Part shown: in pieces, positions 8,415-17,019 of the stretch
How positions within the stretch are numbered: the first letter of the stretch is position 1
Layout: each line of letters begins with the position of its first letter
Assembly: GCA_006844605.1 (NCBI GenBank)
Contig: SPJN01000002.1
Coordinates: 130,054-194,053 of the forward strand
Length of the DNA stretch: 64,000 nucleotides
Reading direction: 5' to 3'
DNA from: Hyphomicrobiales bacterium
Lineage (GTDB): Bacteria; Pseudomonadota; Alphaproteobacteria; SPJN01
Notes under the pieces: model-generated
The model's database searches: none
What the model saw: the letters and a program-made list of their open reading frames with translations, nothing else
What the model was told of the DNA's origin: nothing
Made by a program: the position numbers and the translations under genes

Positions 8415-9077
8415 ATGAAAGATTCCAAAGTGGCTGAGCCAAAACGTCTTGAAGATGAAGGGGTTACCCCATCCGCGTCCCAGCCGGGCAAGCGTGAACG
8501 GACCAAGCAAGCGAATCGGGAGGCGATATTGCTTGCCGCCGCCAAGGTTTTTGCGGAGCTGGGATATGGGGCCACAACGGTGCGCGATATTATTCGCCAG
8601 ACCGATTTGGCGGCGGGCACTTTTTATAACTATTTCAAAAGCAAGGAAGAGGTGTTCGAGGCGCTGTCCGACCAGTCTGCCTTGCGTGTGCGCCCCCGTT
8701 TACGTGACGAACGAGTGAAGGCGCAAAATTTTGAAGGCTTTATCATCGGTAGTTTCCGTACCTTCTTTGAATATGCGGAAAGTGACCGTGACTATTTCAA
8801 TGTCATGCGCCGCAACACGGGTGCCTTGCGGGTGCGTATGGACACGCCCGAAATCGTCGCCGGGTTTGACGAACTGGAGCAGGACATTCGTGACGGGATC
8901 GCACAAGGCTTATTGCCCGATGTTGATCCCAGCTATTTGACCGGGGCGATGATCGGCGTGGCGTTTGAGGTGTGTGACCGCATGTTGCAACGCGAACCGA
9001 TTGATGTGGACAATGCGGCCAAATTTGCGTCTGACCTGTTTTTGGGCGGGCTGCGCTCTATGACAGGTAAATCATAA
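8415..9077 (+). CDS. TetR/AcrR family transcriptional regulator
   Basis: A 220-residue DNA-binding repressor-type protein. After a charged, poorly conserved leader of about 30 residues, the TetR helix-turn-helix is clear: REAILLAAAKVFAELGYGATTVRDI followed by DLAAGTFYNYFKSKEEVFEAL. The C-terminal part is the all-helical ligand and dimer domain. ATG 8415 is chosen; a TTG at 8382 would extend the frame by 11 residues but would start right at the operator edge. The gene is divergent from the thioesterase pair and is followed at 38 bases by a hydrolase and a quinone oxidoreductase, so an acyl or aromatic ligand is a reasonable guess. Confidence 0.92.
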   Translation: MKDSKVAEPKRLEDEGVTPSASQPGKRERTKQANREAILLAAAKVFAELGYGATTVRDIIRQTDLAAGTFYNYFKSKEEVFEALSDQSALRVRPRLRDERVKAQNFEGFIIGSFRTFFEYAESDRDYFNVMRRNTGALRVRMDTPEIVAGFDELEQDIRDGIAQGLLPDVDPSYLTGAMIGVAFEVCDRMLQREPIDVDNAAKFASDLFLGGLRSMTGKS

Positions 9078-9115
9078 TATTCTATTTTTGATCTAAAGTG
9101 GGGGAGGGCTGACCG

Positions 9116-10144
9116 ATGCAAGCCTTGATTACAAAATTGATACTGATGCTGCCGGGGTTTATTCTGAACTGGTTCGCTGGCGGCAAGACAATCGTTCGGG
9201 GTCGTGTGCTGGACCCGCGTATGAATTTCATCGCGACAATGGCGAAAAAGGCGATGGCAGATGGCCCCGCCAACCCCAGCGTACAAGAACGGCGTGAGGC
9301 AGCAAATGCCGGGTTGGCGATGCTTGAAGGCAAGCCCCGCGCCATGAAGGCGATTGAACATCGCACGATCCCCGGACCTTTCGGTGAAACGCCCATTCGC
9401 ATCTATACGCCCAATAGTGGCAACGGCGCCTTGCCGCTGATGGTCTATTATCATCAGGGTGGTTGCGTCATCGGTAACCCCGATTGGTGCGAAACATTCT
9501 GTACCTATATCGCTGATGAGGCGAAGGCGATTGTTGTATCGGTTGACTATCAAAAGGCACCTGAACATGTGTTCCCTGCGTCCTTTGATGATGCGTTGAA
9601 CGCCTATGACTGGGCGGTCAACAATGCCGCTGCCCTTGGTGCCGACCCGGCCCGCATGGGCATTGGTGGCGACAGCGCGGGCGGTAACCTGTCAGCAGCC
9701 ATCACCCATGAATTGAAAAAGCAAAACCGCCCCCAACCTTTGGTGCAATTGCTCGTCTATCCGTGGACCACAACTGTGCAGGAGCTACCCTCACGCGAAG
9801 AGTTTGGCGAAAGCTACCCGCTCGACAAACCGACGATGGATTTCTTTAAGGAACAATATTTACCGGACGCGGAAACAATGTCGTTCGATCATCGTTGCTC
9901 CCCCCTTGATGAAGAAGACTGTTCCGGGCTTGCGCCTGCTGTGATTGCAACAGCAGGTTTTGACCCGATCAGTGACGAGGGCCAGGCCTATGCCGAAAAG
10001 TTGAAGGCCGCCGGCGTGCCGGTTGAATTCAAATGTTATGAATCTTTGACCCATTCATTCACCGCCATGTCCGGTGTGTTGCCTGCTGCGAAACAGGCCA
10101 TCACCACATTGGCGCAACAAACAGCAGTGCGGTTGAATAAATGA
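9116..10144 (+). CDS. Alpha/beta hydrolase of the HSL (family IV esterase) type
   Basis: A 342-residue esterase or lipase-like enzyme. GGDSAGG around residues 184-190 holds the nucleophilic serine, DPISDEG carries the acid and THSF near residue 313 the histidine, giving a full catalytic triad. The oxyanion motif, usually HGGG, reads HQGGC near residue 113. The N-terminal 25 residues are hydrophobic and may anchor it to the membrane. A strong GGGGGAGGG ribosome site precedes ATG 9116. The stop overlaps the next gene by four bases, so it is co-transcribed with the oxidoreductase. Confidence 0.88.
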   Translation: MQALITKLILMLPGFILNWFAGGKTIVRGRVLDPRMNFIATMAKKAMADGPANPSVQERREAANAGLAMLEGKPRAMKAIEHRTIPGPFGETPIRIYTPNSGNGALPLMVYYHQGGCVIGNPDWCETFCTYIADEAKAIVVSVDYQKAPEHVFPASFDDALNAYDWAVNNAAALGADPARMGIGGDSAGGNLSAAITHELKKQNRPQPLVQLLVYPWTTTVQELPSREEFGESYPLDKPTMDFFKEQYLPDAETMSFDHRCSPLDEEDCSGLAPAVIATAGFDPISDEGQAYAEKLKAAGVPVEFKCYESLTHSFTAMSGVLPAAKQAITTLAQQTAVRLNK

Positions 10145-11136
10145 CCGGACAAACCATCCGCGCTGCACAGGTCGCAGCGTTGAGCGACGATTTTTCCTCC
10201 GTCCAAATTGTTGACCTGCCCCTTGATGCCCCCACGCCGGATGAGGTGCGGGTGACTATGAAGGCGGTGGCAATCAACTATCCCGACGTGTTGATGGTCA
10301 AGGGCGGCTACCAGTTCAAGCCACCCTTGCCCTATATCGTCGGGATGGAAGGTAGCGGTGTTGTCAACGCTGTTGGTGCCAACGTGACCGACTGGCATGT
10401 CGGGGACGAGGTGATCGTTGGTGGGCGCGCTGGTCTGATGGCTGAACAGCTATGTGTACCAGCGGCGGGCCTGCGTAAAAAACCAACGGGGCTAAACTTT
10501 CAGGAGGCGGCGGGCTATACCACCGTTGCCCTGACCGCCTATGTGGCGCTGGTCCCGCGCGGCCATCTGGAGGCGGGCGAAACCCTGCTGGTGCATGGCG
10601 CGGCAGGCGGTGTCGGCATCGCTGCGGTTGAGCTGGGCAAACATTTGGGCGCGACCGTCATCGCCACCGCCAGTAGCGAAGAAAAACGCGCTTTGTGCCT
10701 TGAAAAAGGGGCCGACCATGTGTTGAGCCCTACCGGCGGGTTCCGTGAACAGGTCAAAGACCTAACAGGCGGGCGCGGCGCTGATGTGATTTATGACCCC
10801 GTTGGCGGCGATGTGTTTGACGAATCCGTTCGCTGCATCAATTGGGGCGGTCGCTTGTTGGTGATTGGGTTTGCGGGGGGCCGCATTCCAACCGTGTCGG
10901 CCAACATGCCCCTGATCAAGGGGTTTTCCGTCGTTGGCGTGCGAGCGGGGGAATATGGTCGCCGCAACCCGGATAAGGGGGCAAAGGCAATGGCAGCGAT
11001 TATGCAATTGGCAGATGATGGCGTAATCAAACCCCCGGTTGGGGCCAGTTTCCCGCTGGAACAGGCTGTGGATGCCCTGCGCAACCTTGACACACGTCAA
11101 GCACTGGGCAAAACGGTTGTGACGCTGAACGGTTAA
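10141..11136 (+). CDS. NADPH:quinone oxidoreductase family (zinc-independent MDR)
   Basis: A 331-residue medium-chain dehydrogenase/reductase of the quinone oxidoreductase branch. YPDVLMVKGGYQ and VGMEGSGVV in the GroES-like half lack the structural and catalytic zinc cysteines. VHGAAGGVGIAAVELGK is the nucleotide-binding Rossmann motif with the AxxGGVG variant, and IYDPVGGDVF follows. It starts within the hydrolase stop codon and converges with zntB, overlapping it by four bases. It resembles the gene at 50200. The real substrate may be an enal or enoyl-CoA rather than a quinone. Confidence 0.88.
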   Translation: MTGQTIRAAQVAALSDDFSSVQIVDLPLDAPTPDEVRVTMKAVAINYPDVLMVKGGYQFKPPLPYIVGMEGSGVVNAVGANVTDWHVGDEVIVGGRAGLMAEQLCVPAAGLRKKPTGLNFQEAAGYTTVALTAYVALVPRGHLEAGETLLVHGAAGGVGIAAVELGKHLGATVIATASSEEKRALCLEKGADHVLSPTGGFREQVKDLTGGRGADVIYDPVGGDVFDESVRCINWGGRLLVIGFAGGRIPTVSANMPLIKGFSVVGVRAGEYGRRNPDKGAKAMAAIMQLADDGVIKPPVGASFPLEQAVDALRNLDTRQALGKTVVTLNG

Positions 11137-12080
11137 AGCCAGCGTAACTTTTTCAGCAAGGCCAGAAAAATCAGAATCAGTCCGGGCACCATGGCAAGGA
11201 CGATCCAAAAGCCAAAGCCGCTTTCAACCATCGGCATCCCGCCGACATTAATGCCGAACAATCCGGTCAGTAATGATGGCGGCAATAGCAGGATAGATAC
11301 CAGCGCCAACATATACATGGTGCGGTTCATGCGTTCATTCACATCGGCCATCAAATCATCATGAATGACGCCTGTGCGTTCCTTCAATTCCTCCAGCACC
11401 TCGACAATACGTACAGTATTCTGTGCCTGTTCCCTGATGTGGTCCCGATGGCTGTCCTCCAGCCAATCAACTTTCAATTTGGCAAGCGCAAACAACGCAT
11501 CGCGTTGCGGGGCCATGTAACGGCGCAGGCCCGCAATGACATGGCGGGTCGAAACGACTTGCTCGCGCAAATTGCTGGGGCCGCCGCTTTCGGCATGCTC
11601 TTCAAGGCCGTCGATTTTGACTTCCAATTCATCCACCAGTTCGCGCAACCGTTCGGTTAGCCCCGTCACCGTGCGGGTCAAAAAGTCAGCAGCGTTCGCC
11701 GGCCCTTTGCCGATTTCCAAATCCTGCCGGATGGCGTTGATGGTGCGCACAGGGCGCAGCCTGACTGTGACGAGCGACCCTTCCGTCACCCACAGACGTA
11801 AGCCGATCAAATCATGGGGGGCATCCCCGTCATTCGTGTTGGCACCGCGTAGCACGATCAGCGCGTGATCATCAACAAGATCGGCGCGCGGACGTGCTGC
11901 ATCTTCGACCATCACAGGGACATAAAGCGCAGGGACCCCTGCCTGATCCTGCAACCAGTTTTTCAGATTGTCGTGGCCCCGTTCCAGATGCACCCAATGG
12001 GGCCCATCATCATTCAATGGCCCGGCATGGATCAATCCGTGATCTTCCGCAGGTAGTTCTGTGGATGCAGTAATGGCCAT
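11133..12080 (-). CDS. zntB: CorA-family zinc transporter, ZntB-like
   Basis: A 315-residue inner-membrane divalent-cation channel of the CorA superfamily. The long N-terminal cytoplasmic region is rich in charged helices (for example RELVDELEVKIDGLEEHAES). Two transmembrane segments close the protein, with the signature GLFGINVGGMP between them. GIN in place of the GMN of CorA is typical of ZntB, which handles zinc. ATG 12080 has GGGGGAG seven bases upstream; a longer frame begins at 12119 without such support. It is divergent from the DEXH helicase gene. Confidence 0.85.
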   Translation of the reverse strand: MAITASTELPAEDHGLIHAGPLNDDGPHWVHLERGHDNLKNWLQDQAGVPALYVPVMVEDAARPRADLVDDHALIVLRGANTNDGDAPHDLIGLRLWVTEGSLVTVRLRPVRTINAIRQDLEIGKGPANAADFLTRTVTGLTERLRELVDELEVKIDGLEEHAESGGPSNLREQVVSTRHVIAGLRRYMAPQRDALFALAKLKVDWLEDSHRDHIREQAQNTVRIVEVLEELKERTGVIHDDLMADVNERMNRTMYMLALVSILLLPPSLLTGLFGINVGGMPMVESGFGFWIVLAMVPGLILIFLALLKKLRWL

Positions 12081-12170
12081 GCAGGGCTCCCCCAGGGTAC
12101 GGTCGTTCGGGCGATCCAACAGGAAAGAATTTTGGGTGCGCCGATTCCTATCGTCATGCTAGAACAGGGT

Positions 12171-14726
12171 ATGAACAAAAGGGAAGCGCAAACAGCACCG
12201 GATGGGATGTTGCCGCCAGTTATTGATGACTGGTTTATTGGCCGTGATTGGGCGCCACGTGCACACCAGCTGGAAATGCTGTCCCACGGACAGGCAGGTC
12301 AGTCAGCCCTGTTGATTGCGCCAACGGGGGCGGGCAAGACCCTGGCCGGGTTCTTGCCGACGCTAACCGATTTGGTTGCTGCTGTGGATGCCGCGCGTGG
12401 GGGCAAGGTGCGTCCCCATAAATTGCACACAATCTATATCTCGCCGCTGAAGGCACTTGCCGTTGATGTGCGGCGCAACCTGATCGACCCGGTGTCTGAA
12501 ATGGGCCTAGACCTCAGGATTGAAACGCGGACCGGCGACACGCCGCAATCGCGCCGCCAACGGCAACGGCGCTATCCGCCCGATATTCTGCTGACCACGC
12601 CTGAACAGCTGGCATTGCTATTATCCTACCCTGATGCTGACCGTTTTTTCGGTGATTTGCAGTGCGTGATTTTGGATGAACTTCATGCCATCGAAAACAC
12701 CAAACGGGGCGACCTGTTGGCGCTGGGCCTTGCGCGGCTGACGCATTTTTCCCCCGATGCGCGGCGGGTCGGCCTGTCTGCGACAGTGGCGGAACCTGAC
12801 CGTTTGCGTCGCTATCTTGTGCCGCAAGATGACGCCGCAGAAAAACAGGCCGCGTTGGTGCGCGGGCAGGCAGGGGCGGTGCCCGAAGTTACGATATTAA
12901 AGTCGGCCAATGACCTGCCTTGGGCGGGTCATTCGGCGGTCTATGCGGTCCAAGACATTCTGGACATGATTGACAGTGCCACGGTTGCGTTGGTCTTCGT
13001 CAATACGCGCAGTCAGGCCGAACGCATGTTTCAGGAATTGTGGGCAGCGAATAGCGACAATCTTCCCATTGCCCTGCATCACGGGTCGCTGTCGGTTGAA
13101 CAACGGCGCAAGGTTGAACAGGCGATGATCAGCGGGGCGCTGCGCGGGGTGGTCTGTACCTCAACCCTTGATCTGGGAATTGACTGGGGCGCGGTTGATC
13201 TGGTCATTCAGGTCGGGGCACCCAAAGGGGCCAGCCGGATGATGCAGCGCATTGGTCGGGCCAATCATCGGTTGGATGACCCCAGCCAAGCCGTATTCGT
13301 GCCGTCAAATCGGTTTGAGGTTTTGGAGTGTCAGGCGGCCGTTTCCGCGATTGAGGCAGGTCTGCTTGACGGCGTGCCGGAAAAAATCGGCGCGCTTGAT
13401 GTGTTGGCGCAACATGTGATGGGCGTGGCGGTGCATGGGCCGTTTGACCCCAATGCGCTGTTCTGCGAAGTGACCAGCGCCGCGCCCTATCGCAGCCTGA
13501 CGCGGGACAAGTTTGATCGCATCATCGACTTTGTCGCGACGGGCGGCTATGCGCTACGTGCCTATGATCGGTACAAGCGCCTGACGCCGATTGGCGAAAA
13601 AGGCTGGTTGCGCCTGTCCCATCCCAATCACGCGCAAAGTTATCGCCAAAATCTGGGCACCATTATCGAAGCGCCCATGTTGAAGGTGCGTCTTGTCAAG
13701 CAGGCGGGCGGTTCAGCCCGTCGCCCACAGGGCCGGGGGCGCGGGCGTTATTTGGGCGAGATTGAGGAAATGTTCATCGAACAAATGGCGGTGGGTGATA
13801 CGTTTTTGTTCGCAGGTCACGTTCTGCAATTTGAAGGCATGGTCGAAACCGATGTGATTGTCACAAAGGGTAAGGCAACCGAACCACGCATCCCGTCCTA
13901 TTACGGGGGCAAGTTTCCGCTGTCCACATTTCTGGCACAAGGGGTGCGCCATTTGCTTGCCACGCCATCACGCTGGTCTGAATTACAGGGGCAGGTGCGC
14001 GATTGGTTGGCGCAACAGCAATGGCGGTCTGTCCTGCCGCGAGTTGACCAAATGTTGATCGAAACATTTCCGCGCGGCAATCGGCATTACATGGTGTGCT
14101 ACCCGTTTGAGGGACGCTTGGCCCATCAAACACTGGGCATGTTGTTAACCCGCAGGTTGGAGCGAATGCGTTATCGACCACTGGGCTTTGTCGCATCCGA
14201 TTATGCCATCGCCATATGGGGCCTGCGTGATATGAGCGATTTGGACTTCGCCACCTTATTTGACGAAGACATGCTGGGTGATGATTTGGAAAGCTGGCTG
14301 GCGGAATCCTATCTGATGAAACGCACCTTTCGTGATTGCGCGACAATCGCGGGATTGATCGAACGTAAGCGCGCTGGCAAGGAAAAAACCGGGCGGCAAA
14401 TGACCGTTTCCTCAGACCTAATATATGACGTGCTTCAGGCTGAGGAGCCTGAGCATATTTTGTTGGAGGCCTCATGGGCCACCGCAGGCAGCGGGTTGAT
14501 TGATTTGGAACGATTGGCAGACTTGCTGCGCCGCCTGAACGCGCCGGGGCGCATTCTTCATCGCAACCTGTCTCGCGTATCACCGCTTGCTGTGCCGGTC
14601 CTGCTCGACATCGGGCGTGAGCCTGTGTCGGGCGAGGCAACGGATGATCTGTTGGGTGAGGTTGCCGATACCCTGATAGCAGAGGCGATGGGCGATGACC
14701 GCGACACAGGGGTCTTGCCCCTATGA
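12171..14726 (+). CDS. Ligase-associated DEXH-box DNA helicase (Lhr-like)
   Basis: An 851-residue Lhr-type helicase matching the ligase-associated DNA-repair family. The Walker A motif is APTGAGKT, the DEXH box is ILDELHAIE, motif III reads GLSATV and motif VI is QRIGRANHR. A long C-terminal region then follows, as in Lhr proteins. In other bacteria this helicase is clustered with an ATP-dependent DNA ligase, an exonuclease and a phosphoesterase. Here only the phosphoesterase follows, overlapping by four bases. The start is uncertain: ATG 12171, ATG 12156, and TTG 12132, which has AGGAAAG just upstream, are all in frame; homology begins near residue 15. Confidence 0.9.
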   Translation: MNKREAQTAPDGMLPPVIDDWFIGRDWAPRAHQLEMLSHGQAGQSALLIAPTGAGKTLAGFLPTLTDLVAAVDAARGGKVRPHKLHTIYISPLKALAVDVRRNLIDPVSEMGLDLRIETRTGDTPQSRRQRQRRYPPDILLTTPEQLALLLSYPDADRFFGDLQCVILDELHAIENTKRGDLLALGLARLTHFSPDARRVGLSATVAEPDRLRRYLVPQDDAAEKQAALVRGQAGAVPEVTILKSANDLPWAGHSAVYAVQDILDMIDSATVALVFVNTRSQAERMFQELWAANSDNLPIALHHGSLSVEQRRKVEQAMISGALRGVVCTSTLDLGIDWGAVDLVIQVGAPKGASRMMQRIGRANHRLDDPSQAVFVPSNRFEVLECQAAVSAIEAGLLDGVPEKIGALDVLAQHVMGVAVHGPFDPNALFCEVTSAAPYRSLTRDKFDRIIDFVATGGYALRAYDRYKRLTPIGEKGWLRLSHPNHAQSYRQNLGTIIEAPMLKVRLVKQAGGSARRPQGRGRGRYLGEIEEMFIEQMAVGDTFLFAGHVLQFEGMVETDVIVTKGKATEPRIPSYYGGKFPLSTFLAQGVRHLLATPSRWSELQGQVRDWLAQQQWRSVLPRVDQMLIETFPRGNRHYMVCYPFEGRLAHQTLGMLLTRRLERMRYRPLGFVASDYAIAIWGLRDMSDLDFATLFDEDMLGDDLESWLAESYLMKRTFRDCATIAGLIERKRAGKEKTGRQMTVSSDLIYDVLQAEEPEHILLEASWATAGSGLIDLERLADLLRRLNAPGRILHRNLSRVSPLAVPVLLDIGREPVSGEATDDLLGEVADTLIAEAMGDDRDTGVLPL

Positions 14727-15409
14727 CCGCCCCCTATATGATTTCAGTTGCCGGGGCGCGCCTGACCCTTGATCGGTTGGGGGCGATCTGGTGGCCTGCG
14801 CACAAAACGCTTGTCGCCGGTGACCTTCATTTTGAGAAGGCCAGCAGCTTTGCGGCGCGTCGGGGGCAGTTATTGCCGCCCTATGATACCGCTCGCACGC
14901 TGGGTCATATCATGCGTCTGATCAATCATTATCAGCCTGACCGCTTTATCGCTTTGGGGGACAGTTTCCATGATGCTGCCGCTGCTGATCGATTGGCGGA
15001 AAAGGACCGGGCTGCCATTAAGGCAATTGCTGATCAGGTTGAGCTGATTTGGATTGAGGGGAACCACGACCCCCATCCGCCGCAAGATCTTGGTGGGCAG
15101 GTCTTGGGTGAATTTAATGAGGGGCCGTTAACATTTCGGCATGAACCGCAGCAGGGGCCACAACGGGGAGAGATTGCCGGGCATCTGCATCCGGTTGGAA
15201 TGGTGCGTGTACGGGGGCGGGCGCTGCGGCGACGGGCCTTTGCGTCTGACGGGCAGCGGCTGATCCTGCCTGCATTCGGTGCGCTGACAGGCGGGCTTGA
15301 GGTCACAGACCCGGCCTTTGCGCCGTTGTTCGGCGGCCCGTTTCATGCCCATATGATCGGGCGGGAGCGGATCGTGCCAGTGAAATCGACGCGCCTGTTA
15401 AAGCGTTAA
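14723..15409 (+). CDS. pdeM: Ligase-associated metallophosphoesterase (PdeM-like)
   Basis: A 228-residue calcineurin-like phosphoesterase, the nuclease or phosphatase partner of the ligase-associated DNA-damage response module. All metal-binding motifs are visible in order: AGDLHFEK (D-x-H), ALGDSFHD (GD), IEGNHDPHP (GNHD) and GEIAGHLHPVG (G-H-L-H). Translation starts inside the helicase stop codon (ATGA), which strongly suggests joint function. The ligase and exonuclease members are not in this window. It converges with ccdA, leaving a 20-base gap. Confidence 0.9.
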   Translation: MTAPYMISVAGARLTLDRLGAIWWPAHKTLVAGDLHFEKASSFAARRGQLLPPYDTARTLGHIMRLINHYQPDRFIALGDSFHDAAAADRLAEKDRAAIKAIADQVELIWIEGNHDPHPPQDLGGQVLGEFNEGPLTFRHEPQQGPQRGEIAGHLHPVGMVRVRGRALRRRAFASDGQRLILPAFGALTGGLEVTDPAFAPLFGGPFHAHMIGRERIVPVKSTRLLKR

Positions 15410-15429
15410 CATCATGCCAATGCTTTGGC

Positions 15430-16173
15430 CTAGCCAAGCTCAGCAAGGGCGGGGAAATATTCGATCAACCAAAAGGACATGGTTTGCAAGGTGCCAAGGC
15501 TGATCAATATACCGGTCAGCACCAACAGCCCGCCCGTGACTTTTTCCAACGTGCCTGTGTGCCCGCGAAACCGTTTTGCGAAACTCATGAAATGGCGCAT
15601 GCCATAGGCAGACAACAGGAACGGCAGGCCCAACCCGGCGGAATAAACGCCTAACAGCAGCACCCCTTCGCTGACGGAATCATGACCTGCGGCGATCGCC
15701 AGAATTGCCGCCAGAATGGGGCCGATGCAGGGCGTCCAGCCAAAACCGAATGCCAGCCCCACAACATAGCCGCCAACCAAACTGGCAGGGCGCGACTGGG
15801 TTTGGACCCGTGCCTCCCGATCCAGAAACGGAATGCGGATAATATGCATATAGTGCAGCCCGAACAGGGCAATCAGCCCCCCGGCGATGGGCGACAGAAT
15901 GTGCAGGTTCGGCGCTATTAAGGCGTTCAGGGCCGACGCACTGGCCCCCAATGCGATGAACACGGTGGAGAAGCCAAGCACAAAAAACGCAGCTGCCATC
16001 ATTACGCGATTGCGGATGGCGGTGGTTTTTTCAGCCGTGTCATCGGTCAGCTCATCAAGGCTGGTGCCGCCGACAAAACATAGATAGCCGGGCACCAGCG
16101 GTAAGACGCACGGTGATAGGAAGCTGATCAAGCCACCCAAAAAGGCGGCGGTATAGGAAAGTTCTGCTGTCAT
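15430..16173 (-). CDS. ccdA: Cytochrome c biogenesis protein CcdA
   Basis: A 247-residue inner-membrane thiol-disulfide transporter that moves reducing power from cytoplasmic thioredoxin to periplasmic acceptors, for example for haem attachment to cytochrome c. Six hydrophobic segments are visible. The two conserved cysteine-proline motifs, FLSPCVLPLVPGYL near residue 20 and GWTPCIGPILA in the second half, identify the family. It stands apart from the downstream genes. A TlpA-like thioredoxin at 31345 is a possible periplasmic partner, but this is inference. Confidence 0.93.
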   Translation of the reverse strand: MTAELSYTAAFLGGLISFLSPCVLPLVPGYLCFVGGTSLDELTDDTAEKTTAIRNRVMMAAAFFVLGFSTVFIALGASASALNALIAPNLHILSPIAGGLIALFGLHYMHIIRIPFLDREARVQTQSRPASLVGGYVVGLAFGFGWTPCIGPILAAILAIAAGHDSVSEGVLLLGVYSAGLGLPFLLSAYGMRHFMSFAKRFRGHTGTLEKVTGGLLVLTGILISLGTLQTMSFWLIEYFPALAELG

Positions 16174-16245
16174 AATGTGTTTATGCCCTGTCGCGCATGG
16201 CGGGCCAAGATGCGATCTGTCACGTTCTTGTTACCGCCTTGACCT

Positions 16246-17019
16246 TTACCGTTCGCGGAACAGGATGGCTGTGCCCCATCCGGCAGCAACCGCCAGCAAT
16301 ACCGCCATCAACCCGTACAGCCATGGCAAATTGTGGGCAAGGCGATAGATTTGCAGCTCAACCCCCACTTTATCGACGAATAGGGGTGAAAATTGCGCCC
16401 CTGCCACCTGTCCATCACGGATCAGGAAGGCCTGCACCTTATAGGTGCCGACAGGCACATTGGCAGGTAGCGAGATGCGGGCGCGGAACAGTTTGCCCCC
16501 CACAAAGCGGAAACCCTGATGATCCTCAATAAACAGGCCGTCAGCTTTTCGTGTGCGGACAAGGGCACTGCGAAATTCCTGATGAGCCTCGTCAATTTTG
16601 GTGCCTGCCAACACGCGCTCTATCCCCAGGTCATGCCGCCGCAACAGGGGGGCGGGAGCGATCTGGTCAAGCGGTCTGGTTGACAGAACCGCGTAAAAGC
16701 CGGGGATTGTGTCAAAGGTGACAGCCTCCGTATTGACCCAAATGGGGCCAACGCGGCTTTTCTTGCGGACGGTGATGTCGCTTGCGGGGCCACGTACAAC
16801 AATGATCACGTCACCGCGTTCATCACCCGCAAGACTTTTCCCCGGGGCCGCTTCGATGGCGCCAAACAACAAAAGCTCCGTCCCGGTAAAGGTGGAGCGG
16901 ATGGCGATTTGATGGGTGTCGAGATCTGCGACCAGCGGTTGTTGGGCGCGCGCACCGGTACTGACAAACAGGCACCCCGTCAGTAGAGCGAGTGTTATGA
17001 GCACGGCGCGGCGCATCAC
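16246..17019 (-). CDS. TIGR02186 family envelope protein
   Basis: A 257-residue protein with an N-terminal signal peptide (hydrophobic core after MMRRA, cleavage likely near GARAQQ) and one C-terminal transmembrane segment (YGLMAVLLAVAAGWGTAILF) ending in arginines. The middle is a beta-rich periplasmic domain. This matches TIGR02186, a family of unknown function typically found beside TSUP transporters. Here it follows the transporter with a four-base overlap, so the two probably work as one unit, perhaps in export or sensing of a sulfur or organic anion. Confidence 0.82.
   Translation of the reverse strand: MMRRAVLITLALLTGCLFVSTGARAQQPLVADLDTHQIAIRSTFTGTELLLFGAIEAAPGKSLAGDERGDVIIVVRGPASDITVRKKSRVGPIWVNTEAVTFDTIPGFYAVLSTRPLDQIAPAPLLRRHDLGIERVLAGTKIDEAHQEFRSALVRTRKADGLFIEDHQGFRFVGGKLFRARISLPANVPVGTYKVQAFLIRDGQVAGAQFSPLFVDKVGVELQIYRLAHNLPWLYGLMAVLLAVAAGWGTAILFRER

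Noticed and set aside
8933..9568. Minus-strand open frame of 211 codons
   Set aside because: It runs opposite both tetR and the HSL hydrolase, crossing their boundary, and shows no domain.
13861..14640. Minus-strand open frame of 259 codons
   Set aside because: It lies inside the Lhr-like helicase gene on the opposite strand and is rich in Pro, Arg and Cys without family motifs.
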